From: Alistipes sp. An66
GTDB lineage: Bacteria > Bacteroidota > Bacteroidia > Bacteroidales > Rikenellaceae
Reading direction: 5' to 3'
NCBI RefSeq assembly: GCF_002161445.1
Contig: NZ_NFHT01000002.1
Coordinates: 231,090-295,089, forward strand
Length of the DNA: 64,000 bases
Shown here: positions 17,700-26,895 of the stretch, piece after piece
Numbering within the stretch: position 1 is the stretch's first letter
How the letters are laid out: each line of letters opens with the position of its first letter
The notes under the pieces: model-generated
The model's input: the letters and a program-made list of their open reading frames with translations, nothing else
Told to the model about the DNA's origin: nothing
Database searches by the model: none
Translations under genes and position numbers: made by a program

Positions 17700-19358
17700 A
17701 TGGAGATCGAAAAACAACATAACGGCGACTGCAAACCCCAGGTGGGGCGCGGATGCGCCTTCTGCAACGGCGGAGCGGAACCCGAAGCCATGCTCTGCGA
17801 AGGGTGTTTCAAGCTCCACGAAACCCCCTGGCTCGACGAATTCCCCGTCAACGAACCCTCGGACATCGTCGAGGTGCGGTTCAAGAACACCCGGCGCTCG
17901 TTCTATCAGAATGTCAATCACCTCGACCTCAAACGCGGCGATATCGTCGCCGTCGAGGCCGCGCCCGGACACGACATCGGAATCGTCTCGCTGACCGGCG
18001 ACCTCGTCGCCCGCCAGATGCGGCGCACGGGATTCAACCCCTACAACGGCGAATTCAAGAAGATCTACCGCAAGGCCAAACCTTACGACATCGAACGCTG
18101 GCAGGAGGCCATCGCCCTCGAACACGAAACGATGATCGCCGCACGCCAGATCGCCGCAGACATGGGCCTCAACATGAAAATCGGCGACGTCGAGTATCAG
18201 GGCGACAAGATCAAGGCCATCTTCTACTACATCGCCGACGAGCGTGTCGACTTCCGCGAGCTGATCAAGGTCTTCGCCGAGCGGTTCCACATCCGCATCG
18301 AGATGAAGCAGATCGGCGCCCGGCAGGAGGCCGGACGCATCGGCGGACTCGGCGCCTGCGGCCGCGAGCTGTGCTGCGCCTCGTGGATGTCGAGCTTTTC
18401 GAGCGTCACCACAGGCGCCGCCCGCGTGCAGGACATCTCGCTCAACCCCCAGAAGCTCGCCGGGCAGTGCTCGAAGCTCAAATGCTGCATGATGTACGAG
18501 TACGACACCTATGTCGACGCCCGCAAGGAGTTCCCGCGGCTGCGCGAGCCGTTGCAGACCGTCGACGGGGAGTGGTTCCTGGTCAAGAGCGACGTGCTCG
18601 CCGGGACGATGACCTTCTCGTCGTCGAAAGAGACGATGGCCAATGTCACGACGCTTCCCGTCTCGCGCGTGAAGGAGATCCTCGCGCTGAACCGGCAGGG
18701 CAAGAAGGTCGAGCAGTTGCAGCACGAGGACGACATCCGTCCAGCGGTCGAGGAGCCGACCTACCGTTCCGAAGAGGACAGCATCACGCGCTTCGACCAG
18801 GCCAAGCGCCGCAAGCGCGGAGGCAAGAACCGCAACCGCAACAACGGCGGACAGAACGCCCAGAATGCGCAGAACAACAACGGAGCACAGAACAACGGAG
18901 CACAGAATGCGCAGAACGGGGCGTCCCGGGGACAGCAGGGTGCTTCGGAGAACGGCGGGCAGCCGTCCCGGGAGTCCGGATCCGAGAATCCGCAGCGCCG
19001 CAACCAGCGGAGCCGCAACAACGGCGGGCAGAACGGACAGAACGGACAGAACAGCGGTGCACAGAACGGACAGAACGGGCGGTCCGAAAACGGGAAGCGC
19101 AACAACCGGGAATCCCGGGAGAACGGGAACCGGGAGACGCGTCCGGAGAACGGATCCGGACAGGAACCGCAAGAGAACGCCGGGAACGGCAGCAACCGCG
19201 AAGGGGGTAACCGCGAGGGAGGCAACCGCAACCGTCGCAACCGCCGCCGCAACAACAACGGCGGACAGAACGGCGGACAGAACGGTGCGCCCCGCGACGG
19301 CGGCCGCTCCGACAACCGGAACAACGGCGGGGAGGGAAATACGCCCCGGAACGAATAG
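17700..19358 (+). CDS. PSP1-domain protein (RicT/YaaT-like) with long disordered tail
   Basis: 552 residues. The PSP1 core (~50-330) has the Cys-rich signature CGRELCCASWM and CSKLKCCMMYE, which in B. subtilis RicT helps hold Fe-S clusters. An extra N-terminal Cys pattern (CAFCNGG, CEGC) may bind zinc. From about residue 360 on, the protein is an Asn/Gly/Gln/Arg-rich low-complexity tail with many GGQNGQN repeats, unusual for the family and possibly RNA-binding. It is followed after 3 bp by gldH, a pairing common in Bacteroidota. The exact role here is unproven; RicT homologues act in RNA maturation. Confidence 0.85.
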   Translation: MEIEKQHNGDCKPQVGRGCAFCNGGAEPEAMLCEGCFKLHETPWLDEFPVNEPSDIVEVRFKNTRRSFYQNVNHLDLKRGDIVAVEAAPGHDIGIVSLTGDLVARQMRRTGFNPYNGEFKKIYRKAKPYDIERWQEAIALEHETMIAARQIAADMGLNMKIGDVEYQGDKIKAIFYYIADERVDFRELIKVFAERFHIRIEMKQIGARQEAGRIGGLGACGRELCCASWMSSFSSVTTGAARVQDISLNPQKLAGQCSKLKCCMMYEYDTYVDARKEFPRLREPLQTVDGEWFLVKSDVLAGTMTFSSSKETMANVTTLPVSRVKEILALNRQGKKVEQLQHEDDIRPAVEEPTYRSEEDSITRFDQAKRRKRGGKNRNRNNGGQNAQNAQNNNGAQNNGAQNAQNGASRGQQGASENGGQPSRESGSENPQRRNQRSRNNGGQNGQNGQNSGAQNGQNGRSENGKRNNRESRENGNRETRPENGSGQEPQENAGNGSNREGGNREGGNRNRRNRRRNNNGGQNGGQNGAPRDGGRSDNRNNGGEGNTPRNE

Positions 19359-19361
19359 ACG

Positions 19362-19805
19362 GTGAAACGGCGCTTCGGACATATCCTGCTTGCAGGAGGA
19401 GTGCTTCTGGCCGCAGCCGGCGGGTGCGGATCCCCCTATCAGACCTCGGCCGTGGATGTCAACTCCCGGCGGTGGGAAGGGCCGGCCGGGATTCGGGTGG
19501 AGAATGCCGATACCGCGACGCTGCGCGATGCGGCAATCTTCCTGCGCTACAACGACCGTTTCGCGGAAGATACGCTCACGGTCCGCATCACCACGCTGTC
19601 GCCCGATTCGCTGCGCTTCGAGGAGGTGTTCCTGCTCGCCATCGTCCGGACGGATACGCCGGCGGCGTTGCAGCACGAAACCCTCATCCCCTACCGCCGG
19701 CGGATCCGGCTGCTCCGGAACGGAGAATACCGCATTTTCATCACCCCCGTGCGTCCCGTCCGGGGTGTGGAGGCCGTCGGGATCCGGCTGGCAAAGAGCT
19801 ACTGA
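19362..19805 (+). CDS. gldH: Gliding motility-type lipoprotein GldH
   Basis: 147 residues from a GTG start 3 bp after the ricT-like stop. The signal peptide ends at a lipobox-like AGGC. The body fits GldH: a short beta-rich domain ending in GVEAVGIRLAKSY, like the family's terminal VGLRIEK segment, plus the conserved gene order. In gliding flavobacteria GldH is needed for motility; this gut-type lineage is presumably non-gliding, so the role is uncertain. Confidence 0.7.
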   Translation: MKRRFGHILLAGGVLLAAAGGCGSPYQTSAVDVNSRRWEGPAGIRVENADTATLRDAAIFLRYNDRFAEDTLTVRITTLSPDSLRFEEVFLLAIVRTDTPAALQHETLIPYRRRIRLLRNGEYRIFITPVRPVRGVEAVGIRLAKSY

Positions 19806-19892
19806 CGGAGAGCCGACAACCACAAATCAACGACATCGCGGACTCCGAACCGGAATCCGCCCATCGTAAAAACGACCATCAGCCGAACAGAC

Positions 19893-20645
19893 ATGGGAAA
19901 AGACAAATTACGCCGCTTCCGCGAAAACCTGACGTTCGAATGCTTCGTACAACCCGAATTCGAGGAGGTTTTCCGACAGGACCACCCGTTGAAGGGGCAC
20001 TGGAACGCCGATTTCTTCCACAACGACCACCCCATCGTGCTCGAACTCGGGTGCGGAAAGGGCGAATACACCGTGGCGCTGGCCGAGCGCGACCCCGACC
20101 GCAACTACATCGGCATCGACATCAAGGGGGCACGCATGTGGCGCGGCGCCAAGACCGCAACGGAACGCGGCATGAAGAACGTCGGATTCCTCCGCACACG
20201 GATCGAGTTCATCAACGGACTCTTCGCCGAAAGCGAGGTCGCGGAGCTGTGGATCACCTTCCCCGACCCGCAGCTCAAAACCCGCCGGGCCAAGAAACGC
20301 CTCACGGCGCCGCTCTTCCTCGAACGCTACGCCCGGCTGCTGCGCCCCGACGGAGCCATCAACCTCAAAACCGATTCGAAACACCTCTATGCCTACACGA
20401 ACGAGGTGATCCGGCGGTTCGGACTTCCGTGCGAGGTTTCCGAGGCGGACATCTACGGTTCGGGCCATGCCGACGAGGTGCTTTCGGTGAAGACCGCCTA
20501 CGAGGAGCGCTTCCTCGGGATGGGGCTCCCGATCACCTACACCCGCTTCCGGCTCGACGGACGCCGCGACTTCCCCTGGTTCGACTGGGAGGAGGACGAA
20601 AAACTCGAAAAGGACGACGAAGAGGCCAGAAAGGCCGGGCATTAA
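19893..20645 (+). CDS. trmB: tRNA (guanine-N7-)-methyltransferase TrmB
   Basis: 250 residues. It methylates G46 of tRNAs with SAM. The SAM-binding motif LELGCGKGEYTVAL, IGIDIKGARMWRG and the substrate motif WITFPDPQLKTRRAKKRL are all present. The N-terminus MGKDKLRRFRENLTF is typical of Bacteroidota TrmB. The stop codon TAA (20643-20645) lies in the loop of the downstream terminator. Confidence 0.95.
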   Translation: MGKDKLRRFRENLTFECFVQPEFEEVFRQDHPLKGHWNADFFHNDHPIVLELGCGKGEYTVALAERDPDRNYIGIDIKGARMWRGAKTATERGMKNVGFLRTRIEFINGLFAESEVAELWITFPDPQLKTRRAKKRLTAPLFLERYARLLRPDGAINLKTDSKHLYAYTNEVIRRFGLPCEVSEADIYGSGHADEVLSVKTAYEERFLGMGLPITYTRFRLDGRRDFPWFDWEEDEKLEKDDEEARKAGH

Positions 20646-20660
20646 GCCCGGCCTTTTCGT
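20631..20660. terminator. Terminator with the trmB stop in its loop
   Basis: Perfect 10-bp stem aaggccgggc / gcccggcctt around ATTAA, then TTCGTTTT. It lies between the convergent trmB and alkaline phosphatase genes. Confidence 0.85.
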
Positions 20661-20682
20661 TTTGCAGCACGCCCGGAAAGGG

Positions 20683-21780
20683 TCACTCCACGCCGAGGAG
20701 TGTCATGATCCGCCGCGCCAGCTCCGTATTCTCCATTACCCCGCCGATGCGGTCGGCACCCGTACCGTACAAGTAAACGGGCAGCATCGTCGCCGTATGG
20801 CTCGTGGTGGAGAAGTGGTATTGCAGTCCGTTCTCGCCGAGGGTAAAATCCGTCTTGTTGGCCGAAATGGCCAGTCCGCCCGTCTCGTGATCCCCGGTCA
20901 CGACGACCAGCGTCCCCGGCGTGCGGTCCGCAAAGTCCATCGCCGCGGCAACCGCCCGTTCGAAATCCCGCATCTCGTCCAGCGTCCAGCCGGCATCCCC
21001 CGCATGGAGCGCATAGTCGATCAGCGATCCCTCGACCAGCAGCAGGAACCCCTGCGGGCGTCCGGCACTCGCCGCATCGAGGAGTTCCAGGGCCCGTTCG
21101 GTGGCGCGGGGCAGGAAATCCCCGCGTTCGGATGCCTTCGGGAGATGCTTCTCCGCGACGGCACACAGCACCTTTTCCCGTCCGACGGAGTGAGTCTGCG
21201 CGAGGTCGTCCGTCACGAAGTAACCCCGCCGGACAAAGGCATCGAACCACGTCCCGCCGTCGTCGCAAGGCTCCGCCAGCCATCGCCGCCCGCCGCCGAT
21301 CAGCACGTCGATGTCCGCGGCGGCCAGCTGCCGCGTGATCGCCGGCATGTCACCCCGATCTCCGACATGGGCGTAGAAGGCCCCCGGCGTCGCATGCTGG
21401 AGGGCGCTCGTCACCACGATGCCCGTCGCCAGACCTTTGGCCGCAGCCCGTGCCATCGACGATTCGAGCGGAACACCCGACGGATCGACCCCCAGCGTTC
21501 CGTTGTCGGTCTTGCAGCCCGTCGCCAGCGCCGTCGCCGCCGCCGCGGAGTCCGTGACCCGGTTGTTCGCCGAGCGGGTCACGAGCAGCGCAACCTGCTG
21601 CGCCCGGTCGAAGGCCGTCGGGGCGTAGTCGTTCCCGATCTGCAACATCGAAACCTGCGCAAGGCCCATGCCGTCGCCGATCATCAGAACAAGATTCCGA
21701 ACGGGTTCCGGATTCGGATTCGGGTGCGCCGTGCCCGTCAGCAGGAGGCACAGCACGAGTGTCAGCCATTTGCCATTCAT
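20683..21780 (-). CDS. Alkaline phosphatase (PhoA family)
   Basis: 365 residues from ATG 21780. A signal peptide (MNGKWLTLVLCLLLTGTAHP) directs export. The metal-binding MIGDGMG is at 33-39, the nucleophile Ser is in VTDSAAAATALATGCKT (Ser ~78), and the C-terminal GDHETGGL motif supplies further metal ligands. It hydrolyses phosphate monoesters in the periplasm. The longer frame upstream lacks any coding character and contains the divergent ung promoter region, so I chose the signal-peptide start. Confidence 0.92.
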   Translation of the reverse strand: MNGKWLTLVLCLLLTGTAHPNPNPEPVRNLVLMIGDGMGLAQVSMLQIGNDYAPTAFDRAQQVALLVTRSANNRVTDSAAAATALATGCKTDNGTLGVDPSGVPLESSMARAAAKGLATGIVVTSALQHATPGAFYAHVGDRGDMPAITRQLAAADIDVLIGGGRRWLAEPCDDGGTWFDAFVRRGYFVTDDLAQTHSVGREKVLCAVAEKHLPKASERGDFLPRATERALELLDAASAGRPQGFLLLVEGSLIDYALHAGDAGWTLDEMRDFERAVAAAMDFADRTPGTLVVVTGDHETGGLAISANKTDFTLGENGLQYHFSTTSHTATMLPVYLYGTGADRIGGVMENTELARRIMTLLGVE

Positions 21781-21843
21781 GGTTCTGTCGAAGATTTGTC
21801 GGGTAAAAATAGGAAAAACGTCCCGGAAAGTCAAACTTTTTGC

Positions 21844-21851
21844 TACCTTTA
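21844..21851 (+). promoter_or_regulatory. -7 box for ung
   Basis: TACCTTTA, one mismatch to TAnnTTTG, 36 nt before the ung ATG. Confidence 0.55.
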
Positions 21852-21887
21852 TCCTATCATACAATCCGTTTTTAATACCCTTGCAAC

Positions 21888-22550
21888 ATGGATGTAAAGA
21901 TCGCTGCCGACTGGAAGGAGATTCTCGCCCCGGAGTTCGAAAAACCCTACTTCGCACAACTCACGGAGTTCGTGCGGCAGGAGTACGCCACCCGCCGCAT
22001 CTTCCCGCGCGGAAGCAATATCTTCCGGGCCTTCGACAAATGTCCGTTCGAGGAGTTGAAGGTCGTCATCATCGGGCAGGACCCCTATCACGGACCCGGG
22101 CAGGCCAACGGGCTCTGCTTCTCGGTGGGCGACGGCGTGCCCTTCCCGCCCTCGTTGCAGAACATCTTCAAGGAGGTCCACGACGACACCGGGACCCCGA
22201 TTCCCGCCAGCGGGAACCTCGACCGCTGGGCCGAGCAGGGTGTGCTGCTGCTGAACGCCGTGCTGACGGTCCGGGCCCACGAGGCCGCCTCGCACGCCGG
22301 GCGCGGCTGGGAGACCTTCACCGATGCCGTCGTGCGGGCCATTGCCGAGCGCCGGCAGGGGATCGTCTACATGCTCTGGGGCAGTTACGCCCAAAAGAAG
22401 GGGGCCATCGCCGACCCGCAGCGCAACCTCATTCTGAAAGCCGTGCACCCCTCGCCGCTCTCGGTCTACCGCGGCTTCTTCGGCTGCCGCCACTTCTCGC
22501 GCGCCAACGAATACCTCGTCAGTCAGGGCAAGGCGCCGATCGTCTGGTAG
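21888..22550 (+). CDS. ung: Uracil-DNA glycosylase (family 1)
   Basis: 220 residues. It removes uracil from DNA as the first step of base excision repair. Catalytic Asp65 lies in [18 protein letters not shown], and His187 lies in [14 protein letters not shown], the two active-site motifs of UNG. Length and motif spacing match the family. Cytoplasmic, monocistronic with a shared terminator downstream. Confidence 0.96.
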   Translation: MDVKIAADWKEILAPEFEKPYFAQLTEFVRQEYATRRIFPRGSNIFRAFDKCPFEELKVVIIGQDPYHGPGQANGLCFSVGDGVPFPPSLQNIFKEVHDDTGTPIPASGNLDRWAEQGVLLLNAVLTVRAHEAASHAGRGWETFTDAVVRAIAERRQGIVYMLWGSYAQKKGAIADPQRNLILKAVHPSPLSVYRGFFGCRHFSRANEYLVSQGKAPIVW

Positions 22551-22680
22551 CGGGCCGGTGCGGCGACAATTCCGGAACGGCGACGGCTCGGAACAGCCCC
22601 GCAGCGATCCCGCAATGTCCGCAGGCAGAGCGGCGCCGCGGCCTCTCCGCCACAGCAGGTTCCGTCCGACACCGACACAA

Positions 22681-22714
22681 AAAAACCGGAGGTTTTTGGA
22701 AACCTCCGATTTTT
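22681..22714. terminator. Bidirectional terminator between ung and rpoD
   Basis: Perfect 9-bp stem cggaggttt / aaacctccg with loop ttgg. An A run lies on the left and a T run on the right, so it works in both directions. Confidence 0.9.
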
Positions 22715-22736
22715 CATATTCCACACGGGGCAACGA

Positions 22737-23597
22737 CTACCCCAGATAGGATTTCAGCAGCTTCGAGCGCGACGAGTGGCGCAGGCGGCGGATCGCCTTC
22801 TCCTTGATCTGGCGGACCCGTTCGCGCGTGAGGTCGAACTTCTCGCCGATCTCTTCGAGCGTCATCTCCGAGCAGCCGATGCCGAAGAAGTACTTGATGA
22901 TGTCGCGTTCGCGTTCGGTCAGGGTCTCCAACGCCCGATCGACCTCCGTCGAGAGGGATTCGTTGATCAGCCCGCGGTCGGCGTTCGGCGAATCGGGGTT
23001 CACCAGCACGTCGAGCAGCGAGTTGTCCTCGCCGTCGGCAAACGGGGCGTCCACCGAGACATGCCGTCCGGCGACCCGCAGCGTATCGGTTACCTTCTCC
23101 TTCGGGAGTTCCAACTCCGTAGCCAGCTCCTCGGGCGACGGCGTACGTTCGTGCTCCTGTTCGAAGCGCGCGAACGCCTTGTTGATCTTGTTGAGCGAGC
23201 CCACCTGGTTCAACGGCAGGCGCACGATGCGCGACTGCTCGGCAAGGGCTTGCAGAATCGACTGCCGGATCCACCACACCGCGTAGGAGATGAACTTGAA
23301 TCCGCGCGTTTCGTCGAACTTCTCGGCGGCCTTGATCAGGCCGAGGTTGCCTTCATTGATCAGGTCCGGGAGGCTCAATCCCTGGTTCTGGTATTGCTTG
23401 GCCACGGAAACCACGAACCGGAGGTTCGCTTTCGTAAGTTTTTCGAGGGCTTCCTGGTCGCCTTTCTTGATCCGTTGGGCGAGTTCCACCTCCTCCTCAA
23501 CCGTGATGAGCTCCTCCTTGCCGATCTCTTGCAGATACTTGTCCAGCGAGGCGCTTTCGCGGTTGGTGATGGACTTCGTAATTTTTAACTGACGCAT
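22737..23597 (-). CDS. rpoD: Primary sigma factor RpoD (short Bacteroidota type)
   Basis: 286 residues. It is a primary sigma-70 lacking region 1.1 and the non-conserved region, as in other Bacteroidota. Region 1.2 ([16 protein letters not shown]), region 2 ([37 protein letters not shown], then [10 protein letters not shown]), region 3, and region 4.2 helix-turn-helix ([29 protein letters not shown]) are intact. It should recognise the TTTG/TAnnTTTG promoters seen across this window. htrA lies upstream on the same strand, 57 bp away. Confidence 0.96.
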   Translation of the reverse strand: MRQLKITKSITNRESASLDKYLQEIGKEELITVEEEVELAQRIKKGDQEALEKLTKANLRFVVSVAKQYQNQGLSLPDLINEGNLGLIKAAEKFDETRGFKFISYAVWWIRQSILQALAEQSRIVRLPLNQVGSLNKINKAFARFEQEHERTPSPEELATELELPKEKVTDTLRVAGRHVSVDAPFADGEDNSLLDVLVNPDSPNADRGLINESLSTEVDRALETLTERERDIIKYFFGIGCSEMTLEEIGEKFDLTRERVRQIKEKAIRRLRHSSRSKLLKSYLG

Positions 23598-23654
23598 ATT
23601 AACTTAACTATCCTGAAAATGTCACTCCGTGGAACCCGCCTGCGGACAAGGCAA

Positions 23655-25133
23655 CTACTCGACGAGCATGTAGCTTGCCGAGCGGCCGTTCGGATATACG
23701 CCGTCGATCGAACGGACCTTCTCGGTCATGCGCTGCATCTCATTGAGCGAATAGACCGGGCGGTCGTTGATGTGCGTAATCACAAATCCCTGCTTGACGC
23801 GGGCCCGGGCCAGAATTCCGTCGGCCTTGATGCCGACCACCTGTACACCGCCCTTGATCTCGAGCTCACGGCACAGTTTGGTTCCCGCATCGGCGAACTT
23901 CCCGCCGAGGGCCTCGACCACGTCGACGTCCTCTTTGGTCATCAATTCCGTTTTACCAGCCTTATTACGCAAAGTAACCTCAAATTGTTTCACCTCGCCG
24001 TCCCTTTTTACCGATAATTTGACCGTATCGTTGGGTCGGTGGCGGGCGATCTGCTCCTGCAAGGTCGACGGTTCGGTGATCTTCACGCCGTCGATGGCCA
24101 GAATCACGTCGCCCTTGCGGATCCCCGCCTCCGAAGCGGCTCCGCCTTCGACCACGCTCGCCACGTAGGCTCCGCCCAGATCCTTGATGCCCAAATCCTT
24201 GCCCTCGGCATCGAGAAAATCCTGATCCACCACGCGGAACTGGATGCCCAGCAGGGCACGCTGCACGACGCCGAACTCTTTCAGGTCGACCACCACCTTG
24301 CGCACGATCGTCTCCGGAATGGCGAACGAATAACCCACATAGCTGCCCGTCTGCGACTTGATGAGCGTGTTGATGCCGACCAACTCCCCGTGCGTGTTGA
24401 CCAGCGCACCGCCCGAGTTGCCGGGGTTCACCGCCGCGTCGGTCTGGATGAACGACTCGATGCGGAAATCATTCGGGATGGCGCCCAGCTGACGCGCCTT
24501 CGCGCTCACGATACCGGCCGTGATGGTCGATTGCAGATCGAACGGCGAGCCGATCGCCAGCACCCACTCGCCCAGACGCAGGGCGTCCGACGACCCGAAG
24601 GGCAGCGTCGGGAGATCCTTCGCCTCGACCTTCAACAGCGCAAGATCCGTCGCCGAATCCGTGCCGATGAGTTTGGCATCGAACGTCCGGCCGTCGTTGA
24701 GTTTCACTTTGAGTTTCGAGGCGCCGTCGACGACGTGGTTGTTCGTCACGATGTAGCCGTCCTCCGAGATGATGACACCCGAACCGCCGGCCCGCTGCTC
24801 GCGGTACTGCGGACGCCCGTCACCGTAGCCGTAATCCTGCGGAATGCCGAAGAATTCCAGAAACGGATCGTATCCGCGGCGCGGCATCTCCACCTGCTGG
24901 ATCGCCTCGATGTTCACCACGGCCTTCACCGCATTTTCGGCGGCATAGGTCAGGTCGGGATATTGTTCGTTCTGGTACGACGTGAAATGGTTGCCCAGCG
25001 CGGGGGTACGCTCCACCTCGCGCTCGACATAGGCGACCTCGGTCCCGCGGTTTCCGACCACGGTCCAGGCCGTGAGCCCTCCGGTTACGGCCGCCAGGGC
25101 TGCAAAGCCCAAAAATAAAAATGCCTTTTTCAT
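23655..25133 (-). CDS. Do/HtrA family serine protease
   Basis: 492 residues. An N-terminal membrane anchor or signal peptide (MKKAFLFLGFAALAAVTGGLTAWTVV) places it in the periplasm. The catalytic triad is His133 (TNNHVVDGA), Asp163 (DSATDLALLKV) and Ser240 (NPGNSGGALV). Two C-terminal PDZ regions follow (GGAYVASVVEGGAASEAGIRKGDVILAIDG, and a weaker second one). It degrades or refolds misfolded envelope proteins. Possibly co-transcribed with rpoD downstream. Confidence 0.93.
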   Translation of the reverse strand: MKKAFLFLGFAALAAVTGGLTAWTVVGNRGTEVAYVEREVERTPALGNHFTSYQNEQYPDLTYAAENAVKAVVNIEAIQQVEMPRRGYDPFLEFFGIPQDYGYGDGRPQYREQRAGGSGVIISEDGYIVTNNHVVDGASKLKVKLNDGRTFDAKLIGTDSATDLALLKVEAKDLPTLPFGSSDALRLGEWVLAIGSPFDLQSTITAGIVSAKARQLGAIPNDFRIESFIQTDAAVNPGNSGGALVNTHGELVGINTLIKSQTGSYVGYSFAIPETIVRKVVVDLKEFGVVQRALLGIQFRVVDQDFLDAEGKDLGIKDLGGAYVASVVEGGAASEAGIRKGDVILAIDGVKITEPSTLQEQIARHRPNDTVKLSVKRDGEVKQFEVTLRNKAGKTELMTKEDVDVVEALGGKFADAGTKLCRELEIKGGVQVVGIKADGILARARVKQGFVITHINDRPVYSLNEMQRMTEKVRSIDGVYPNGRSASYMLVE

Positions 25134-25250
25134 AACTTTAAGAGTTTAGTGCTTGTTCATGAGAGGCTGTTTTCCTGCATAGGCATTGTTTCAAATTTCC
25201 TTTGTGGGACAAACGGGCGGAATCGTCCGGTTAGTATGTCCGATTCGTAC

Positions 25251-25283
25251 AAAAAAATCGGGGCGCCCCTTCGGGCACCCCGA
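25251..25283 (-). terminator. Intrinsic terminator after metK
   Basis: Stem tcggggcgccc / gggcaccccga with one mismatch, followed on the minus strand by seven T's (A at 25251-25257). Confidence 0.88.
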
Positions 25284-25300
25284 CATACGAACGGAGTCCG

Positions 25301-26605
25301 TCACAGTCCGAACTCCCGGCGGATCTCCTCCACGGCGTCGAGCTTCTCCCAGCCGAAGAACTCGATCTCGCGCTCCACCTCGCGGCCGTTCTCCCGGACC
25401 TTCTCCACCTTCGTGTAGGGGCGGTTGCCGAAATGTCCGTAGGAGGCCGTGGCCTCGAAAATCGGGTTTTTCAACCCGAAGCGTTTCACGATGGCCGCAG
25501 GTCGCAGGTCGAAGAGTTTGCCGATGCGGCGGGCGATCTCGCCGTCGGTCATCCCTTCGAGCGCCTTCGGGCGCGGCGAACGGTAGGTGTCGACGTAGAT
25601 CGACAGCGGCTGGGCGATGCCGATGGCGTAGCTCAACTCCACGAGCACCTGCTCGGCGACACCCGCCGCCACGAGGTTCTTGGCAATGTGACGCGCGGCA
25701 TAGGCGGCCGAACGGTCCACCTTCGAGGAGTCCTTGCCCGAGAAAGCGCCGCCGCCGTGCGCACCGCGCCCGCCGTAGGTGTCGACGATGATCTTGCGGC
25801 CCGTGAGCCCCGTATCGCCGTGAGGACCGCCGATGACAAACTTGCCCGTGGGGTTCACGTGCAGGATATAGTCGTCGCCGATCAACTCCGCCAGCTTGTC
25901 CCCGGCCCGTTCCAGACGCGCCTTCACGCGCGGAATGAGGATCGTGCGCACGTCCTCGCGGATGCGCTCCTGCATCTGCCGCTCGGCCTCCTTCTCACTG
26001 ACGCCCTCACCCGGACGGATAAACTCGTCGTGCTGCGTCGAGACGACGATCGTGTGCACGCGCAGCGGACGGTTCGTCTGCTCGTCGTACTCGATCGTCA
26101 CCTGCGACTTCGAATCCGGGCGCAGGTAGGTCATCACCTTCCCTTCGCGGCGGATGACGGCCAACTCTTTCAGAATGACGTGCGAAAGGATCAGCGTCGC
26201 CGGCATCATCTCGCGCGTCTCGTTGCAGGCGTATCCGAACATGATGCCCTGGTCGCCGGCACCCTGCTCCTCCTCCTGCTCGCGGACGACGCCCTGGTTG
26301 ATGTCCGGGGACTGCTCGTGGATGGCCGAAAGGATGCCGCACGAGTTGCAGTCGAACTGGTATTCGCTCTTCGTATAGCCGATGCGCTCGATCACGCGCC
26401 GGGCCACGCCCTGCACGTCGACATAGGCCTCCGAACGCACTTCGCCCGCAACGACCACGAGTCCCGTGGTGCAGAGCGTCTCGCAGGCGACTTTCGAATT
26501 GGCGTCGTGGCGCAGGAATTCGTCGAGAATGGCGTCGGAAATCTGATCCGAGACCTTATCGGGGTGCCCTTCGGACACCGACTCCGATGTAAACAAAAAA
26601 CCCAT
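25301..26605 (-). CDS. metK: S-adenosylmethionine synthetase
   Basis: 434 residues. It makes SAM from methionine and ATP. The start [28 protein letters not shown], the [12 protein letters not shown] motif, [21 protein letters not shown] and [19 protein letters not shown] are all diagnostic of MAT. It carries two family-typical Bacteroidota insertions (e.g. around [10 protein letters not shown]). The 5' leader contains a SAM-II-type aptamer (26672-26724), so expression is probably repressed by its own product. It has its own promoter and terminator. Confidence 0.97.
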   Translation of the reverse strand: MGFLFTSESVSEGHPDKVSDQISDAILDEFLRHDANSKVACETLCTTGLVVVAGEVRSEAYVDVQGVARRVIERIGYTKSEYQFDCNSCGILSAIHEQSPDINQGVVREQEEEQGAGDQGIMFGYACNETREMMPATLILSHVILKELAVIRREGKVMTYLRPDSKSQVTIEYDEQTNRPLRVHTIVVSTQHDEFIRPGEGVSEKEAERQMQERIREDVRTILIPRVKARLERAGDKLAELIGDDYILHVNPTGKFVIGGPHGDTGLTGRKIIVDTYGGRGAHGGGAFSGKDSSKVDRSAAYAARHIAKNLVAAGVAEQVLVELSYAIGIAQPLSIYVDTYRSPRPKALEGMTDGEIARRIGKLFDLRPAAIVKRFGLKNPIFEATASYGHFGNRPYTKVEKVRENGREVEREIEFFGWEKLDAVEEIRREFGL

Positions 26606-26671
26606 TTTGATCCGTTTTTTGAGGTTAAACGTATAAAATGGGAAAAATTGGCTGTTGAGAAATAAAAAACG

Positions 26672-26724
26672 TGCTGTTTTAGCGATTTTTTATTGTGGTT
26701 TGCAATCAGTCAAATCTTTCCACA
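26672..26724 (-). promoter_or_regulatory. SAM-II-type riboswitch aptamer upstream of metK
   Basis: In the minus-strand leader, stem P1 pairs TGTGG (26724-26720) with CCACA (26698-26694). The loop contains GATTTGACTGATTGCAAA, very close to the SAM-II loop GATTTAACCGTATTGCAA, and the 3' side has the hallmark GCTAAAA (from 26683 down). A pseudoknot can form between loop CTG (26709-26707) and CAG (26676-26674). The aptamer starts ~20 nt after the predicted transcription start and ends ~66 nt before the metK ATG. This is recognition from memory of the consensus, not a covariance search. Confidence 0.8.
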
Positions 26725-26749
26725 TTTCCCCGCTTGACAGACGGGATCG

Positions 26750-26757
26750 CAAAGATA
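26750..26757 (-). promoter_or_regulatory. -7 box for metK
   Basis: The minus strand reads TATCTTTG, a perfect TAnnTTTG match. It predicts a ~138-nt leader that carries the SAM-II-type aptamer. Confidence 0.8.
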
Positions 26758-26837
26758 GCGAGTTTTCGCGGACTGGCAAGCGAATTGTCCGGGTTTTTGC
26801 AAAAAAATCGTACGCCGGCCCTTCCTACCTATGTATA

Positions 26838-26877
26838 TAAAAGGGGGAGGGGCGATCTTCGGTCGTCCCTCCCCTTC
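26838..26877 (-). terminator. Intrinsic terminator after transketolase
   Basis: Minus-strand stem ggggagggacga / tcgcccctcccc with one mismatch, then CCTTTTATATA. Confidence 0.8.
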
Positions 26878-26895
26878 GTTTCGCGGGTCCGGAGA

